Shown piece by piece: positions 25,230 through 33,473 of a stretch of 64,000 nt of DNA. A model generated the notes under the pieces. It ran no database searches, was not told the origin of the DNA, and was given only the letters and a program-made list of their open reading frames with translations. The stretch comes from Verrucomicrobiota bacterium (GTDB lineage Bacteria > Verrucomicrobiota > Verrucomicrobiia > Limisphaerales > UBA9464). The translations under genes were made by a program, and so were the position numbers. Every line of letters starts with the position of its first letter. The first letter of the stretch is position 1. The DNA is taken from the NCBI GenBank assembly GCA_016871805.1, contig VHCG01000015.1, positions 1-64,000 on the forward strand, written 5' to 3'.

Positions 25230-26264
25230 GTGACACCGAAGTCCCTCCACCCGTCGGTCGTCTCGACACTGTCGTCGATCCTGGCGAACCCGGAGCGGTG
25301 CCCGGCTCTCTTCGAATCGGTGGAGGACTGGCACGAGCTGCTGTCCCTGGCCCACCGATGGTGTGTGTCGCCCGTCCTGTGGGTGCGGGTCCGCAACTCG
25401 ACCGCAGCCGCCACGATTCCCAAGCCAGTCCTCGACCGGCTTCAGCACGATTACCATCAGAACTTCCGCAGGAACCACGCCCTGAGGGAACAGCTGCTGG
25501 CGCTGGCACAACGGCTCCAGGCCAACGGAGTGTCACCCGTCGTCCTGAAGGGGGGCATCCATCTGCTGGCTCCCCCGTCCGGAAACCCCGGACTGCGCGT
25601 CATGGGGGACGTCGACCTTCTGCTGCCCCGCGAGGAGGCCCTCGCCTGCGAGGCCTATCTCAGGGACTGGGGCTGGGAGGTGACCCCCGACGGAGAGACG
25701 CGCGAGGAGGACCATCACCTGTCCCGACGACACCGGCCCGGACAGGAACTTCTGATCGAGATTCATACCCGTCCGTTCTACGACGCGACCGACCGAATCA
25801 CCGCGGAGTTCCTCCGTGACAGTGGTTCCCTGCCTCCGGCGTGCGGGGGACTGCGGATTCCAAGTCTGCATCATCGGATGCTGCACAATGCGCTCCACGC
25901 CTTCTCGGACTTCGTCATGGCGCACCGGGCGATCCAGTTCATGACCTTCCCGGACCAGGTGGTCCCCTTCGTGGATCTGAGGCAACTCCTCGACTACGCG
26001 GACCTCGTCCGAATCGGCGGCGACGGGATCGATTGGAAACGACTGGCGGCCGATGCTGAAGAGGTCGGAGGCCTGCGTCGGCTCCACCAATGGGGATTCC
26101 TGGCGAACCGCCTCATGGACACCCGGATCCCATCCGTGGCGGCACGCCGTTGTGCGATTCCCAGCGAATTGCGCACTCCCACGGGACTGCCACGTCATCT
26201 AATCCGGGTGGGTCTTGAGGCCGTGGGGCTCTGGGAACCCGTTGATCGATGGCGTCGGAAGTGA
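25230..26264 (+). CDS. uncharacterised nucleotidyltransferase (NTP_transf_5 type)
   Basis: The 344-residue product lies 42 bases after peptide B in the same direction, so the three probably form one operon. The core reads ANGVSPVVLKGGIHLL, then LRVMGDVDLLLPREEALACEAYL, containing the Asp-x-Asp metal-binding pair of the nucleotidyltransferase superfamily. HHLSRRHRPGQELLIEIHTRPF follows with the third acidic position (LLIEIH). This architecture is that of the 'uncharacterised nucleotidyltransferase' family often encoded beside PqqD-like and HPr-kinase-like genes in peptide-modifying loci. It would transfer a nucleotide, or another group from a nucleotide donor, to the peptide or a sugar. The target is unknown. 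GTG 25230 is used as start. Confidence 0.75.
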   Translation: MTPKSLHPSVVSTLSSILANPERCPALFESVEDWHELLSLAHRWCVSPVLWVRVRNSTAAATIPKPVLDRLQHDYHQNFRRNHALREQLLALAQRLQANGVSPVVLKGGIHLLAPPSGNPGLRVMGDVDLLLPREEALACEAYLRDWGWEVTPDGETREEDHHLSRRHRPGQELLIEIHTRPFYDATDRITAEFLRDSGSLPPACGGLRIPSLHHRMLHNALHAFSDFVMAHRAIQFMTFPDQVVPFVDLRQLLDYADLVRIGGDGIDWKRLAADAEEVGGLRRLHQWGFLANRLMDTRIPSVAARRCAIPSELRTPTGLPRHLIRVGLEAVGLWEPVDRWRRK

Positions 26265-26394
26265 CCGCAGGTCCAGGCGCGGAACCCGAGGGCGGTCGAA
26301 CCTGCGCACCACACCGGCGACTCCCCGGTCGGCTCCATCCCGATGCGACGATGTCGCCCGTCCGACCGGATCTGAACGCCGGACAGCGTCACCC

Positions 26395-28317
26395 TTAACC
26401 CAGGTCCTGCAGCCATCGGAACGCGGCATCGACCTCACCATCACCCACGGAGAGCCGGATGTGGGTCGCATCGGCCAGCGCCTCCACGACATGACCTGCG
26501 GACTGGTCCGTTCGGGGCGAGAAATTCCGCAGCTGGGCGGTGAGTGCGGACTCCCACGAACCACGTTGGAGAACCTCGGTGTCCAGCCCCGGTCCGGGTC
26601 GCCTGCGGAGGTGGAGGACCCAGCGGACCGGATGTCGTTCCCCGACCGGGACGAAGCCGCCGGAGCGTCTTGGAAACAGCAGGGACTTCTCCCCGTCGAG
26701 GCACGCCTCGAAGGTCCCCTGCGGCCAACCCGTCCGGGCTTGGCTGTCATGGGCGGCAATCACTCGTCGTTTGACCGGTCTTGGGCATGGCGAGGCCATG
26801 CCGTCGGCCGGATCAATCCAGACCAGGTCATCTCCCAGGACGGGCAGGCCGGATTCCAGGGCCCGAAGGGATAGGGTGGACTTGCCGGACCACGGTTCAC
26901 CGCAGAGCAGGACCACTCCTCCGCGCAGCAGGATCGACGCGCCATGCACCAGGGTCAGGCGCGCCCGGACCGCCAGCAGATCACTGACACTCAACACGAG
27001 CCACGCCCACAGGTCCTCCGGGCCCGCGAAGGTCTTGTCCTCCGAGCGATCAGCGGCGTGGACCCGGACCGTTTTGTTATCCAGCAGCACGAGATCGCGA
27101 TGACCCGGAAGGGGAACATCCCAGGTCGGCGTCAGTCCGGTGAAGTCCATGATCCGCTGCAACAGGTCGGGATCACCGGACGTGACCCGGACGCTGGCCC
27201 CGCCCCAGGCGAACACCCCATCCCGAGGGGTGCCGGCAGGATGGACTCCGCCGACGAGATCCCGGATCGCGGTCCAATGGGCATGACAGGACTGGGCCGG
27301 TTCCTCGGCCGACGCTGCCGCCATCGAGGGGGGCAGGCCACCGCCTGAGATCAGCCGTCGGATCGAGGCATTCTCGAACCCGGACGGCAGATCCGGGGTG
27401 CCGGGCGCCGGGCTTGCGGGTTGGAGCATCGCGGGAGGAAACAGGGTGCCGATGGGTTCCCCGGATCCGAGACGACACGCCCTCGCGAAGACGGGAAAAA
27501 GGCGGGGCCAGTTCCCAGGCGTCGGAGCCAGACGGTTCTCCGTGGGGCGGCAGGCCCAGTCCGAGAACCCCTCGAACAGCAGTCGGAGTTCGGTGCGCTG
27601 ACGGTCCCGGTGGTTCCGATAGGTGTTGGTGGAATGCACCCGGTACCGCAGCAGGGGCTCCGGATGGAACCGGGGTTCGACATGGCGGAGGGCCTGCAAC
27701 AGGAAGTCCCAGTCCTGGGACAGGGGCAGGTTCTCACGGAACCGGACCCCCTTCTCGAACAGGGCCCGATCGAAGAGAAAATTGCTCGAGGAGATCGCGA
27801 AATTCCCGCGCAGGAGCGAGAAGCCGACGGTCGGGAGGGTGAGTCCGCCCCGGAACATCCCCGGATAGAACTCGCGCCAGGCCTCCTCGTCCGAGATCCC
27901 CTCGCCGAACAAGAACTCCACGGCCGAGAACCCGAAATGGTGCCCGGTCTCAGGAACCTCCCGCAGCATCCGCTCCAAGCGGGTCGGCACCAGCAGGTCA
28001 TCCGAGTTCAGGATCGCCACCCACTCCGCCCGGACTCCCGTGATGAGTTCGTTCAGCGTGGCGGAACAACCCCGGTTCCCTCGGGTGCGGAACTCACATC
28101 GCATCCCGGCAGGCGCCTCGGACAGGACGCGCTCGATCGCCGCGGGAGATCTATCCGTGGATCCATCGTCCAGGACGTGCAGTTCGAGATCGCCATGGGT
28201 CTGGGCGAACACCGACCGGAGGGTCTCGCCGATAAAGCGGGCGTGGTTGAACGAGGGAACCACCACCGCAATGCGCCGGGAGCGACGTCTCGGGACTGAA
28301 TCCTCGGCTCCACTCAT
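26395..28317 (-). CDS. fusion of a GT2 glycosyltransferase with an HPr-kinase-like domain
   Basis: The 640-residue protein has two parts. Residues 15-280 are GT2: VVVPSFNHARFIGETL, LHVLDDGSTDRSP, VAILNSDD, and SSSNFLFDRALFEKGVRF, with strong similarity to the separate GT2 at 23534. From about residue 390 to the end it resembles HprK-related kinases, with a Walker A loop at 473-481 (GEPWSGKST), VLGDDLVWI about 20 residues later, and a C-terminal helical region. HPr-kinase-like proteins near PqqD-like proteins are known in some lasso and other peptide pathways, where they phosphorylate the peptide. A direct fusion with a glycosyltransferase is unusual. The start overlaps the stop of the PqqD-like gene (ATGA at 28314-28317). 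Confidence 0.8.
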   Translation of the reverse strand: MSGAEDSVPRRRSRRIAVVVPSFNHARFIGETLRSVFAQTHGDLELHVLDDGSTDRSPAAIERVLSEAPAGMRCEFRTRGNRGCSATLNELITGVRAEWVAILNSDDLLVPTRLERMLREVPETGHHFGFSAVEFLFGEGISDEEAWREFYPGMFRGGLTLPTVGFSLLRGNFAISSSNFLFDRALFEKGVRFRENLPLSQDWDFLLQALRHVEPRFHPEPLLRYRVHSTNTYRNHRDRQRTELRLLFEGFSDWACRPTENRLAPTPGNWPRLFPVFARACRLGSGEPIGTLFPPAMLQPASPAPGTPDLPSGFENASIRRLISGGGLPPSMAAASAEEPAQSCHAHWTAIRDLVGGVHPAGTPRDGVFAWGGASVRVTSGDPDLLQRIMDFTGLTPTWDVPLPGHRDLVLLDNKTVRVHAADRSEDKTFAGPEDLWAWLVLSVSDLLAVRARLTLVHGASILLRGGVVLLCGEPWSGKSTLSLRALESGLPVLGDDLVWIDPADGMASPCPRPVKRRVIAAHDSQARTGWPQGTFEACLDGEKSLLFPRRSGGFVPVGERHPVRWVLHLRRRPGPGLDTEVLQRGSWESALTAQLRNFSPRTDQSAGHVVEALADATHIRLSVGDGEVDAAFRWLQDLG

Positions 28318-28691
28318 CCGGCGGAGTGCGTTCCTCGAGGTTCAACCACGAGGAATCCGGCCCCGACCAACTCCTCGATGAACCGGACCACGTGCTCCTC
28401 ATGGGTCTCACGGGGTGTCTCCGGTCGGGCTTCGACCATCATCTCCACCCACTCGGCTGGCTCGGGGATCTCCTCGACCGTGTCCCAGAGCAGGGCTCCC
28501 ACCTCGTTGAGCAGACGGAATTCGAGGCTGGTGAGATGCATGAGGACGATCTCGTCCCCGACGCGTTCGAAATCGATCCCCGAGGCCTTCGCAACCCGCA
28601 CCGGAAGCCGTCTGCCCGACGGATCACCGGCCGGGAACTGATCCCTCCGGATTCCCCCCGGACTTTCCGATCCCTCAGCGGCCTCACCCAT
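28314..28691 (-). CDS. PqqD-like peptide-chaperone protein
   Basis: A 125-residue product from ATG 28691 (GGAG lies 10 bases upstream). ATGs at 28709 and 28727 would lengthen it by 6 or 12 residues. The core DFERVGDEIVLMHLTSLEFRLLNEVGALLWD followed by a helix (HVVRFIEELVGAGFLVVEP) is the PqqD fold. Here three beta strands and helices bind the leader of ribosomal peptides. The N-terminal 40 residues are variable and may be a linker. Partners in the window are the kinase fusion (translationally coupled) and the two small peptides 3.6 kb away on the other strand. Confidence 0.78.
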   Translation of the reverse strand: MGEAAEGSESPGGIRRDQFPAGDPSGRRLPVRVAKASGIDFERVGDEIVLMHLTSLEFRLLNEVGALLWDTVEEIPEPAEWVEMMVEARPETPRETHEEHVVRFIEELVGAGFLVVEPRGTHSAG

Positions 28692-28889
28692 GCGCTTGAT
28701 GCTCCACATTCCACCCGGATGGACCATCCCGAAAACCGCGTTTCCCGTGACCCGTCCCAGGCAAACCCTCACGACCCTCCACAGGATCACGAGAAGTATT
28801 TTCCTTCCATGAACTCTGGGGCACTCTGACGGAGTCTCTCACGGACCTCTCCGGATCCGTCCGGACCCGGGGGAGGCCCATTTCCGACC

Positions 28890-29972
28890 ATGCCCATCCC
28901 CACCGTTTCCCCCGAAGCCGTCGCCTCCGTCGCCCAACAGCTCGACGCCCATCTCCTCGAGATCATCCAGTGGCACTTCAGTCCCGAGACCGGATGCCCC
29001 TTCTGGCTGGACTGGGCCGCCAAGAACTGGGACCCGCGCAAGGAGATCCGCTCCTTCGCCGACATCGGGAAGTTCCCGCACTTCCAGGACGAGTTCCTCC
29101 GGGACCTGCAGCCGGAGTCCTGGGTGCCGGCCGCCTTCAAGGGCAAGCCGTTCAACATCTTCGAGACCGGCGGCACCACGGGCATGCCCAAGCAGCGGAT
29201 AGGGTGGAACGACTACAAGGTCGATTACTCGGAATTCAGCGACAAGATCTCGGACGAGCATTTCCCGCGCGGAGGGGCCTGGCTGATGATGGGCCCGACC
29301 GGTCCGCGCCGGCTGCGCCTGGCCATCGAGCACCTGGCGAACGTCCGGGGCAGCTCCTGCTACTTCATCGATCTCGACCCGCGCTTCGTGAAGAAGGTCA
29401 TCTCGGCCAAGCAGTTCGACGTGGCCAAGCAATACATGGCCCACGTGGTCGACCAGGCCGCCACGATCCTCAAGCACCGCAAGGTCAGCGGCCTGTTCAC
29501 GACCCCGAAGCTCCTCGAGGCCCTCGCCGAGCAGGTGAACCTCTGGGACGCCGGCATCCGCGGAGTCTTCTGCGGCGGGACGTCCATGAAGCCCCAGGAG
29601 GTGCGCTTCCTGGTGGAGGAGCTGCTCGAGGGCCGCATCGGCTTCTATCCGACCTACGGCAACACTCTCATGGGTCTCGCCGCGAGCGTGCCGCTCCAGC
29701 CCGAGGACAACTTCAGCGTCACCTACTACGCCCCCCAGCCGCGGGCGGTCCTGCGGGTCGTGAAGCCCAATTCCACCCATGAGCTCGTGGCCTACGGGGA
29801 ATTCGGCCGGGTCGAGCTCACCACCCTCACGAAGGAGTTCTTCATGCCGCGCTTCCTGGAGCGCGATGAGGCCATCCGCCGCGCCCCGCGTCCGCCCTAC
29901 GCCTGGGATGGCGTGGGCGATGTCCGACCCTTCGGTGCGATGGAGAAGAACATCGTCGAGGGCGTCTACTGA
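28890..29972 (+). CDS. adenylate-forming enzyme related to phenylacetate-CoA ligase, C-terminal domain apparently missing
   Basis: The 360-residue product carries the AMP-binding P-loop FETGGTTGMPKQRI (about residue 90). Further on are GLFTTPKLLEAL and IRGVFCGGTSMKP, GFYPTYGNTLMG (motif A5-like), and ELVAYGEFGRVELTTLTKEFFMPRFLERDEA. It ends in VGDVRPFGAMEKNIVEGVY. PaaK-like ligases are about 430 residues and have a C-terminal domain with a catalytic Lys. Here the chain stops at the GDVR hinge, so it may only adenylate an acid, not make a thioester, or may rely on a separate domain. The flanking TatD-family gene converges on it. An acid activation for a lipid or aromatic product is possible. 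Confidence 0.7.
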   Translation: MPIPTVSPEAVASVAQQLDAHLLEIIQWHFSPETGCPFWLDWAAKNWDPRKEIRSFADIGKFPHFQDEFLRDLQPESWVPAAFKGKPFNIFETGGTTGMPKQRIGWNDYKVDYSEFSDKISDEHFPRGGAWLMMGPTGPRRLRLAIEHLANVRGSSCYFIDLDPRFVKKVISAKQFDVAKQYMAHVVDQAATILKHRKVSGLFTTPKLLEALAEQVNLWDAGIRGVFCGGTSMKPQEVRFLVEELLEGRIGFYPTYGNTLMGLAASVPLQPEDNFSVTYYAPQPRAVLRVVKPNSTHELVAYGEFGRVELTTLTKEFFMPRFLERDEAIRRAPRPPYAWDGVGDVRPFGAMEKNIVEGVY

Positions 29973-29997
29973 CGCCCTCTCACCAGGCCGGGAAACC

Positions 29998-30810
29998 TCA
30001 TTCCTGGAACCGGGCCGCGAACTTCGGTGACTGCCGGAGGAATCGGATCGGGTTCTGGTAGATGACCCGGTCGATCGCCTCGGGAGCCCATCCACGTCGG
30101 CGCATCTCCAGGGCCGTCCGGGGGATGGCCAACGGGACGCTCTCACCCCAGTCGCACGCGGAGTTCATCCAGAGCCGGTCGTGCCCGTGGACATCGAGGA
30201 TGTCCACCGCCCGGGCCGGGGTGCACTTGCTGATCGGATACAGGGTCATGCCCGCCCAATGTCCGCACTCGAGGACCATCTTCACGGTGTGTTCCTCGAC
30301 ATGATCGATGAGCACCCGCTCCGGACGGATGCGCGGCTCGTTCTTCAGGACTTCCAGGATGAGCCGGGTTCCCTTGGACTTGTCCTCGAGGTGCGGGGTG
30401 TGGACGAGGACCAGCTGGTCCTTCCGGGCCGCGAGATCGACATGCTTCTCGAGGATGCGGAGCTCGTTGCGGGAGTTCTTGTTGAGTCCGATCTCACCAA
30501 TGCCCAGCACGGTGGGCTTGTCGAGGAACTCCGGGATCACGGCGAGGACATCCTCGGCGAGGGCGAGATCCTCGGACTCTTTGGGGTTGAGGCACAGCCA
30601 GCAGAAGTGGGGCAGGCCGTATTTTGCCGCCCGGGCCGGCTCGTACTCGGTCAGCTGGCGGAAGTAATCGCGGAATCCCTCGACCGAGCCTCGGTCGAAC
30701 CCTGCCCAGAACGCGGGCTCGCAGACAGCCGCACACCCGGCGGTGACCATGTCCTGGTAGTCGTCGGTGGTCCGGCTGACCATGTGTCCGTGGGGTTCGA
30801 TGTAGCGCAT
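29998..30810 (-). CDS. TatD-family metal-dependent hydrolase (EboB-like)
   Basis: The 270-residue TIM-barrel amidohydrolase carries the metal-binding HGH in MRYIEPHGHMVSRT, IGEIGLNK (Glu), LVHTPH and LIDHVEEHTV (His), and NSACDWGES (Asp). The arrangement differs from classic TatD nucleases (no DTHCHL start) and matches the subgroup seen as EboB in ebo clusters, which bear on transport of pigment precursors in cyanobacteria and are found widely elsewhere. No other ebo gene is visible here, so the ebo assignment is only by resemblance. It converges on the adenylate-forming gene with a 25-base gap. Confidence 0.7.
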   Translation of the reverse strand: MRYIEPHGHMVSRTTDDYQDMVTAGCAAVCEPAFWAGFDRGSVEGFRDYFRQLTEYEPARAAKYGLPHFCWLCLNPKESEDLALAEDVLAVIPEFLDKPTVLGIGEIGLNKNSRNELRILEKHVDLAARKDQLVLVHTPHLEDKSKGTRLILEVLKNEPRIRPERVLIDHVEEHTVKMVLECGHWAGMTLYPISKCTPARAVDILDVHGHDRLWMNSACDWGESVPLAIPRTALEMRRRGWAPEAIDRVIYQNPIRFLRQSPKFAARFQE

Positions 30811-30892
30811 AGCGTGTCCACATGGACGGCGCTGGGAGGCTGGCCGTCAACTCCGGGGAACACGGGAGGGCGAGGGTGGCCTCCCCCACAAG

Positions 30893-30919
30893 AAAAACGG
30901 CCGGGTAGAGGCCCGGCCG
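30893..30919 (-). terminator. Rho-independent terminator after the LTxxQ gene
   Basis: CGGCCGGG (30898-30905) and CCCGGCCG (30912-30919) form an 8-bp stem with a 6-base loop. On the minus strand it is followed by a T run (A run at 30893-30897), 34 bases past the stop of the gene at 30953. Confidence 0.8.
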
Positions 30920-30952
30920 CCATGATGAGGAACAACGGAGGATCCAACCGTC

Positions 30953-31468
30953 TCAGTCCGCCTGGTTCGCCGGGCGTTTGCTCGGCTTGCCCCCCTGGGG
31001 CCCGCCTTCTCCGCCACGACCGCCGCCGGGGCGCTGCTTGCCACCGCCAGGACCGCCGGGGCCGCCGGGGCCACGACCGCGCCGCTCTTCCTGCATCTTC
31101 TCATACTTCGCGAATTGGTCGGGGGTCAGGATGCCCTTGATCTTGGCCGTGGTGGCGGCACGGATCTCGCCCATCTTCGCCCGACGCTGCTCGGGGGTCA
31201 GATCGGCGTTCTGGCGCAGCGCACGCTGCTGATCCATCTGGTCCTTGAGGATTTCGCGAATCTTCGCCGCCTGCTCCTCGGAGGCACCGATCTCCTGCAG
31301 CCAGGCATCGCGCTGAGGACGGCCGACATCGCCGCGCTTGCCACCGCCACCCGTTCCTCCACCGGGAGGAGGGGTCGGTTTGTCGCCGTCCGCCCCGAGT
31401 GCGACGGGCAGGGCGAGGGTGGCCACGAGGGTGAGCACGGAGAGGAAACGCGATGTGAGGTTCTTCAT
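30953..31468 (-). CDS. LTxxQ-type periplasmic protein (Spy/CpxP-like)
   Basis: The 171-residue product has a signal peptide (FLSVLTLVATLALPVALGAD). Two LTPEQ/LTPDQ motifs sit in a helical hairpin: EQAAKIREILKDQMDQ, NADLTPEQRRAKMGEI, and KGILTPDQFAKYEKM. Gly/Pro/Arg-rich low-complexity stretches lie before and after (PPPGGGTGGGGKRG, RGPGGPGGPGGGKQ). Spy/CpxP proteins are stress chaperones or signal modulators in the periplasm. The basic, Gly-rich tails resemble Planctomycete/Verrucomicrobia relatives that act in metal or envelope stress. It has its own terminator and faces the pseudopilin gene divergently. Confidence 0.75.
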   Translation of the reverse strand: MKNLTSRFLSVLTLVATLALPVALGADGDKPTPPPGGGTGGGGKRGDVGRPQRDAWLQEIGASEEQAAKIREILKDQMDQQRALRQNADLTPEQRRAKMGEIRAATTAKIKGILTPDQFAKYEKMQEERRGRGPGGPGGPGGGKQRPGGGRGGEGGPQGGKPSKRPANQAD

Positions 31469-31606
31469 AGATTCATCGGGGCAGACGTCGACTCCCGGGC
31501 CATGGTTACAAGGGAACTTTTCAGGGTGTCGAGGCCTTCGGGGGATGCGACCGCGTCATCAAGAATTCCATCGGCCCAAACCGTCTTCGAAGGCTATGTT
31601 CCTCCC

Positions 31607-32461
31607 GTGCACCGCAGCACCCAACGACCGGTCCGCCCCAGGGAAGTTCGAGGGTTCACTCTCCTCGAACTGCTCGTGGTGATCGCGATCATCGCCGTGC
31701 TGGTCGCGGTGCTGCTACCGGCCCTCGGCAAGGCCAAGAGCCAGGCGAAGAAGGTGAACGAGATCTCGTCGGCCCGTCAGCTGATGCTGGGCTGGACCCT
31801 CTACGCTCAGGACCACCAGGAACGCGTCCTCAAGGGATACAAGCACTTCCAACCCGGTGAGCCCCTGCCCATCGACCGGTCCGGCAACCCGGTCCCCCAC
31901 CCGATCAACAGCCGCTATCCGTGGCGCCTCGCGCCGTGGCTGGGGAAGAACTTCGGGGTCATGTACGCCAACGAGAACGCGCCCCTTCTCCGTCAGTTCG
32001 AGTCGATGCCCGACCCCTTCATCGCCACCTACGCGGCCAGCGTCTTCCCCTCGCTGGGCATCAACGCCACGTTCGTGGGAGGGGATGACCTGGAATTGCC
32101 ACCCGTGCCCCGCGCCTTCGAGCAGTTCGGGGAGTTCTGCGCCCTGCGCACCTCCGACGCCAGGCGACCCGACAACCTCCTCGTGTTCTCATCGGCCCGG
32201 GGCCCGTTCGAGGGCAAGGTCGTGAACGGCTTCTACCAGGTGAAATCACCCTACTTCATGGCCCGCCGATGGTCGCAGGACTTCAATCCTGCCGACGGAC
32301 CCGAGGCATGGGGGCATGTCCATCCCCGGTTCTCTGGACGCGCCGTCACGGGCATGCTCGACGGACACGTCGAGGCCATGAACCACCGCGAACTGCAGGA
32401 CATGCAGCACTGGTCCAACCAGGCCGACCGGCCGGATTGGTCGCTGCAACGGGTCCGATGA
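31607..32461 (+). CDS. type IV/II pseudopilin with an N-terminal methylation motif
   Basis: The start GTG 31607 leaves a short basic leader (VHRSTQRPVRPREVRG) before the class III cleavage motif. The cut after Gly exposes FTLLELLVVIAIIAVLVAVLLPALG with Glu at position 5 of the mature pilin. The longer alternative is ATG 31502 (35 more residues). The remaining approximately 240 residues carry YAQDHQERVLKG, SRYPWRLAPWLG, and GHVHPRFSGRAVTGMLDGHVEAM. The last is the H-x-G/DGHVE signature of the large DUF1559-like pseudopilin family of Verrucomicrobiota and Planctomycetota. It probably functions as a secretion- or surface-appendage component. Confidence 0.85.
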   Translation: MHRSTQRPVRPREVRGFTLLELLVVIAIIAVLVAVLLPALGKAKSQAKKVNEISSARQLMLGWTLYAQDHQERVLKGYKHFQPGEPLPIDRSGNPVPHPINSRYPWRLAPWLGKNFGVMYANENAPLLRQFESMPDPFIATYAASVFPSLGINATFVGGDDLELPPVPRAFEQFGEFCALRTSDARRPDNLLVFSSARGPFEGKVVNGFYQVKSPYFMARRWSQDFNPADGPEAWGHVHPRFSGRAVTGMLDGHVEAMNHRELQDMQHWSNQADRPDWSLQRVR

Positions 32462-32556
32462 TCCCCGGGTGAGGATTGGGGTCTCCGGAAGCTTCCGGTA
32501 TCCCCCCGACCTTCCGCCAAAGGCTCTCAGGTCGGCACTACGGCCTCAGCTCAGCT

Positions 32557-32940
32557 TCAGTCCGGCTTGTGGACCGAGTGGCACTTCTTGCAGTCCACCG
32601 CCGCCTTCCAGTTCACCAGGGCTCCGGGGGCGTTGTTCGCCAACTCCACGGCCGCCTCATGAAGCGCGGTCGTCTTCTGGTTCCAGCTCGCGAGGTCGCC
32701 CTTGACCGGCTTGTTCAGGGCCAACTGCTCGGTCAGATAGGCCATGCGCATCTTGTCGGCCTGCGTCCCCTTGTCCTGGCTCAGCCGGGCCGCGATGGAA
32801 CCCTTGCCCTCGAACCCTTCCTCCATCACCTGCTCGGAACTGAGCTTGGGCTTCGAGGACGTGGTGGAACAGCCGGCGAGGAGACCGAGACCAACAGCGG
32901 CCACGATCAAGGCCATTTTAGGAGTGGCGTGAGATTTCAT
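32557..32940 (-). CDS. lipoprotein with a C-terminal class II cytochrome c (c'/c556-like) haem motif
   Basis: The 127-residue product has a lipobox (LGLLAGC) and a single haem-binding CKKCH ten residues from the C terminus (VDCKKCHSVHKPD). A C-terminal haem site in a short four-helix protein matches class II cytochromes (c', c556). The helices read EQVMEEGF, MRMAYLTEQLAL, TTALHEAAVELANNAPGALVNWKAAV. It would sit in the periplasm, lipid-anchored, and pass electrons or sense NO/CO. ATG 32940 is chosen since it starts the signal sequence. The gene is solitary. Confidence 0.7.
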   Translation of the reverse strand: MKSHATPKMALIVAAVGLGLLAGCSTTSSKPKLSSEQVMEEGFEGKGSIAARLSQDKGTQADKMRMAYLTEQLALNKPVKGDLASWNQKTTALHEAAVELANNAPGALVNWKAAVDCKKCHSVHKPD

Positions 32941-33089
32941 GGAAGCATAGCCTCTCTCCAAGTTCCCCGTAATCAGGTCGCAGATCCAGCCCGGAAACCG
33001 GAAAACCGTGCCCTCATGGGACGTCATTACATCCATTTTACGTGGTCGTTCCTCCCGGATTCCGATCCGGAGCGACACGCTTGTCGCGC

Positions 33090-33452
33090 ATGAACCCGTC
33101 GGCGAACCACGCGGGAAACGAGTCGTTGCGCGACGCCTACGCCCGGCTCAACGGCTGTACACCCGGGTCTTTCGAACGCCGGATGTTTGTCCGCTGCGTC
33201 TCCACGGGGTATCGGCCTCTCGCCTTCCTGCTGATCCGACTGGTGCCGGACTGGTTCAGCCTGGACCTGGAGGTGCTCGAGGACATCGGACGTTCCACCC
33301 GGCTGGATGAGGTCCGGGAGCTGTGCGGTGACTTCAAGGTGGGGGTCCGACACCGCCCCAGCTTCATCCGGGACACCCTGGGGCTCCGGACCTCCGGGCG
33401 ACGGGTCTTCGCGATCGCCCAGCAGATCCTCGGGCAGCGACCGTCCTCCTGA
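33090..33452 (+). CDS. hypothetical protein
   Basis: A 120-residue frame from ATG 33090 (MNPSANHAGNESLRDAYARL). Central RRMFVRCVSTGYRPLAFLLIRLVPDWFSLDLEVLEDIG mixes hydrophobic and charged residues. VRELCGDFKVGVRHRPSFIRDTLGLRTSGRRVFAIAQQIL follows. No family recognised. No signal peptide, no clear cofactor site. Two cysteines (VRC, ELC) are far apart. It converges with the alkaline phosphatase gene with 21 bases between the stops. Confidence 0.6.
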   Translation: MNPSANHAGNESLRDAYARLNGCTPGSFERRMFVRCVSTGYRPLAFLLIRLVPDWFSLDLEVLEDIGRSTRLDEVRELCGDFKVGVRHRPSFIRDTLGLRTSGRRVFAIAQQILGQRPSS

Positions 33453-33473
33453 GCGGAACGCCCTGCCGCGACC

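Noticed and set aside
23534-28691. lasso peptide cluster
   Set aside because: No asparagine-synthetase-like cyclase, no transglutaminase-like protease, and the peptide tails do not have the Thr at the penultimate leader position or a ring-forming Asp/Glu at the expected place.
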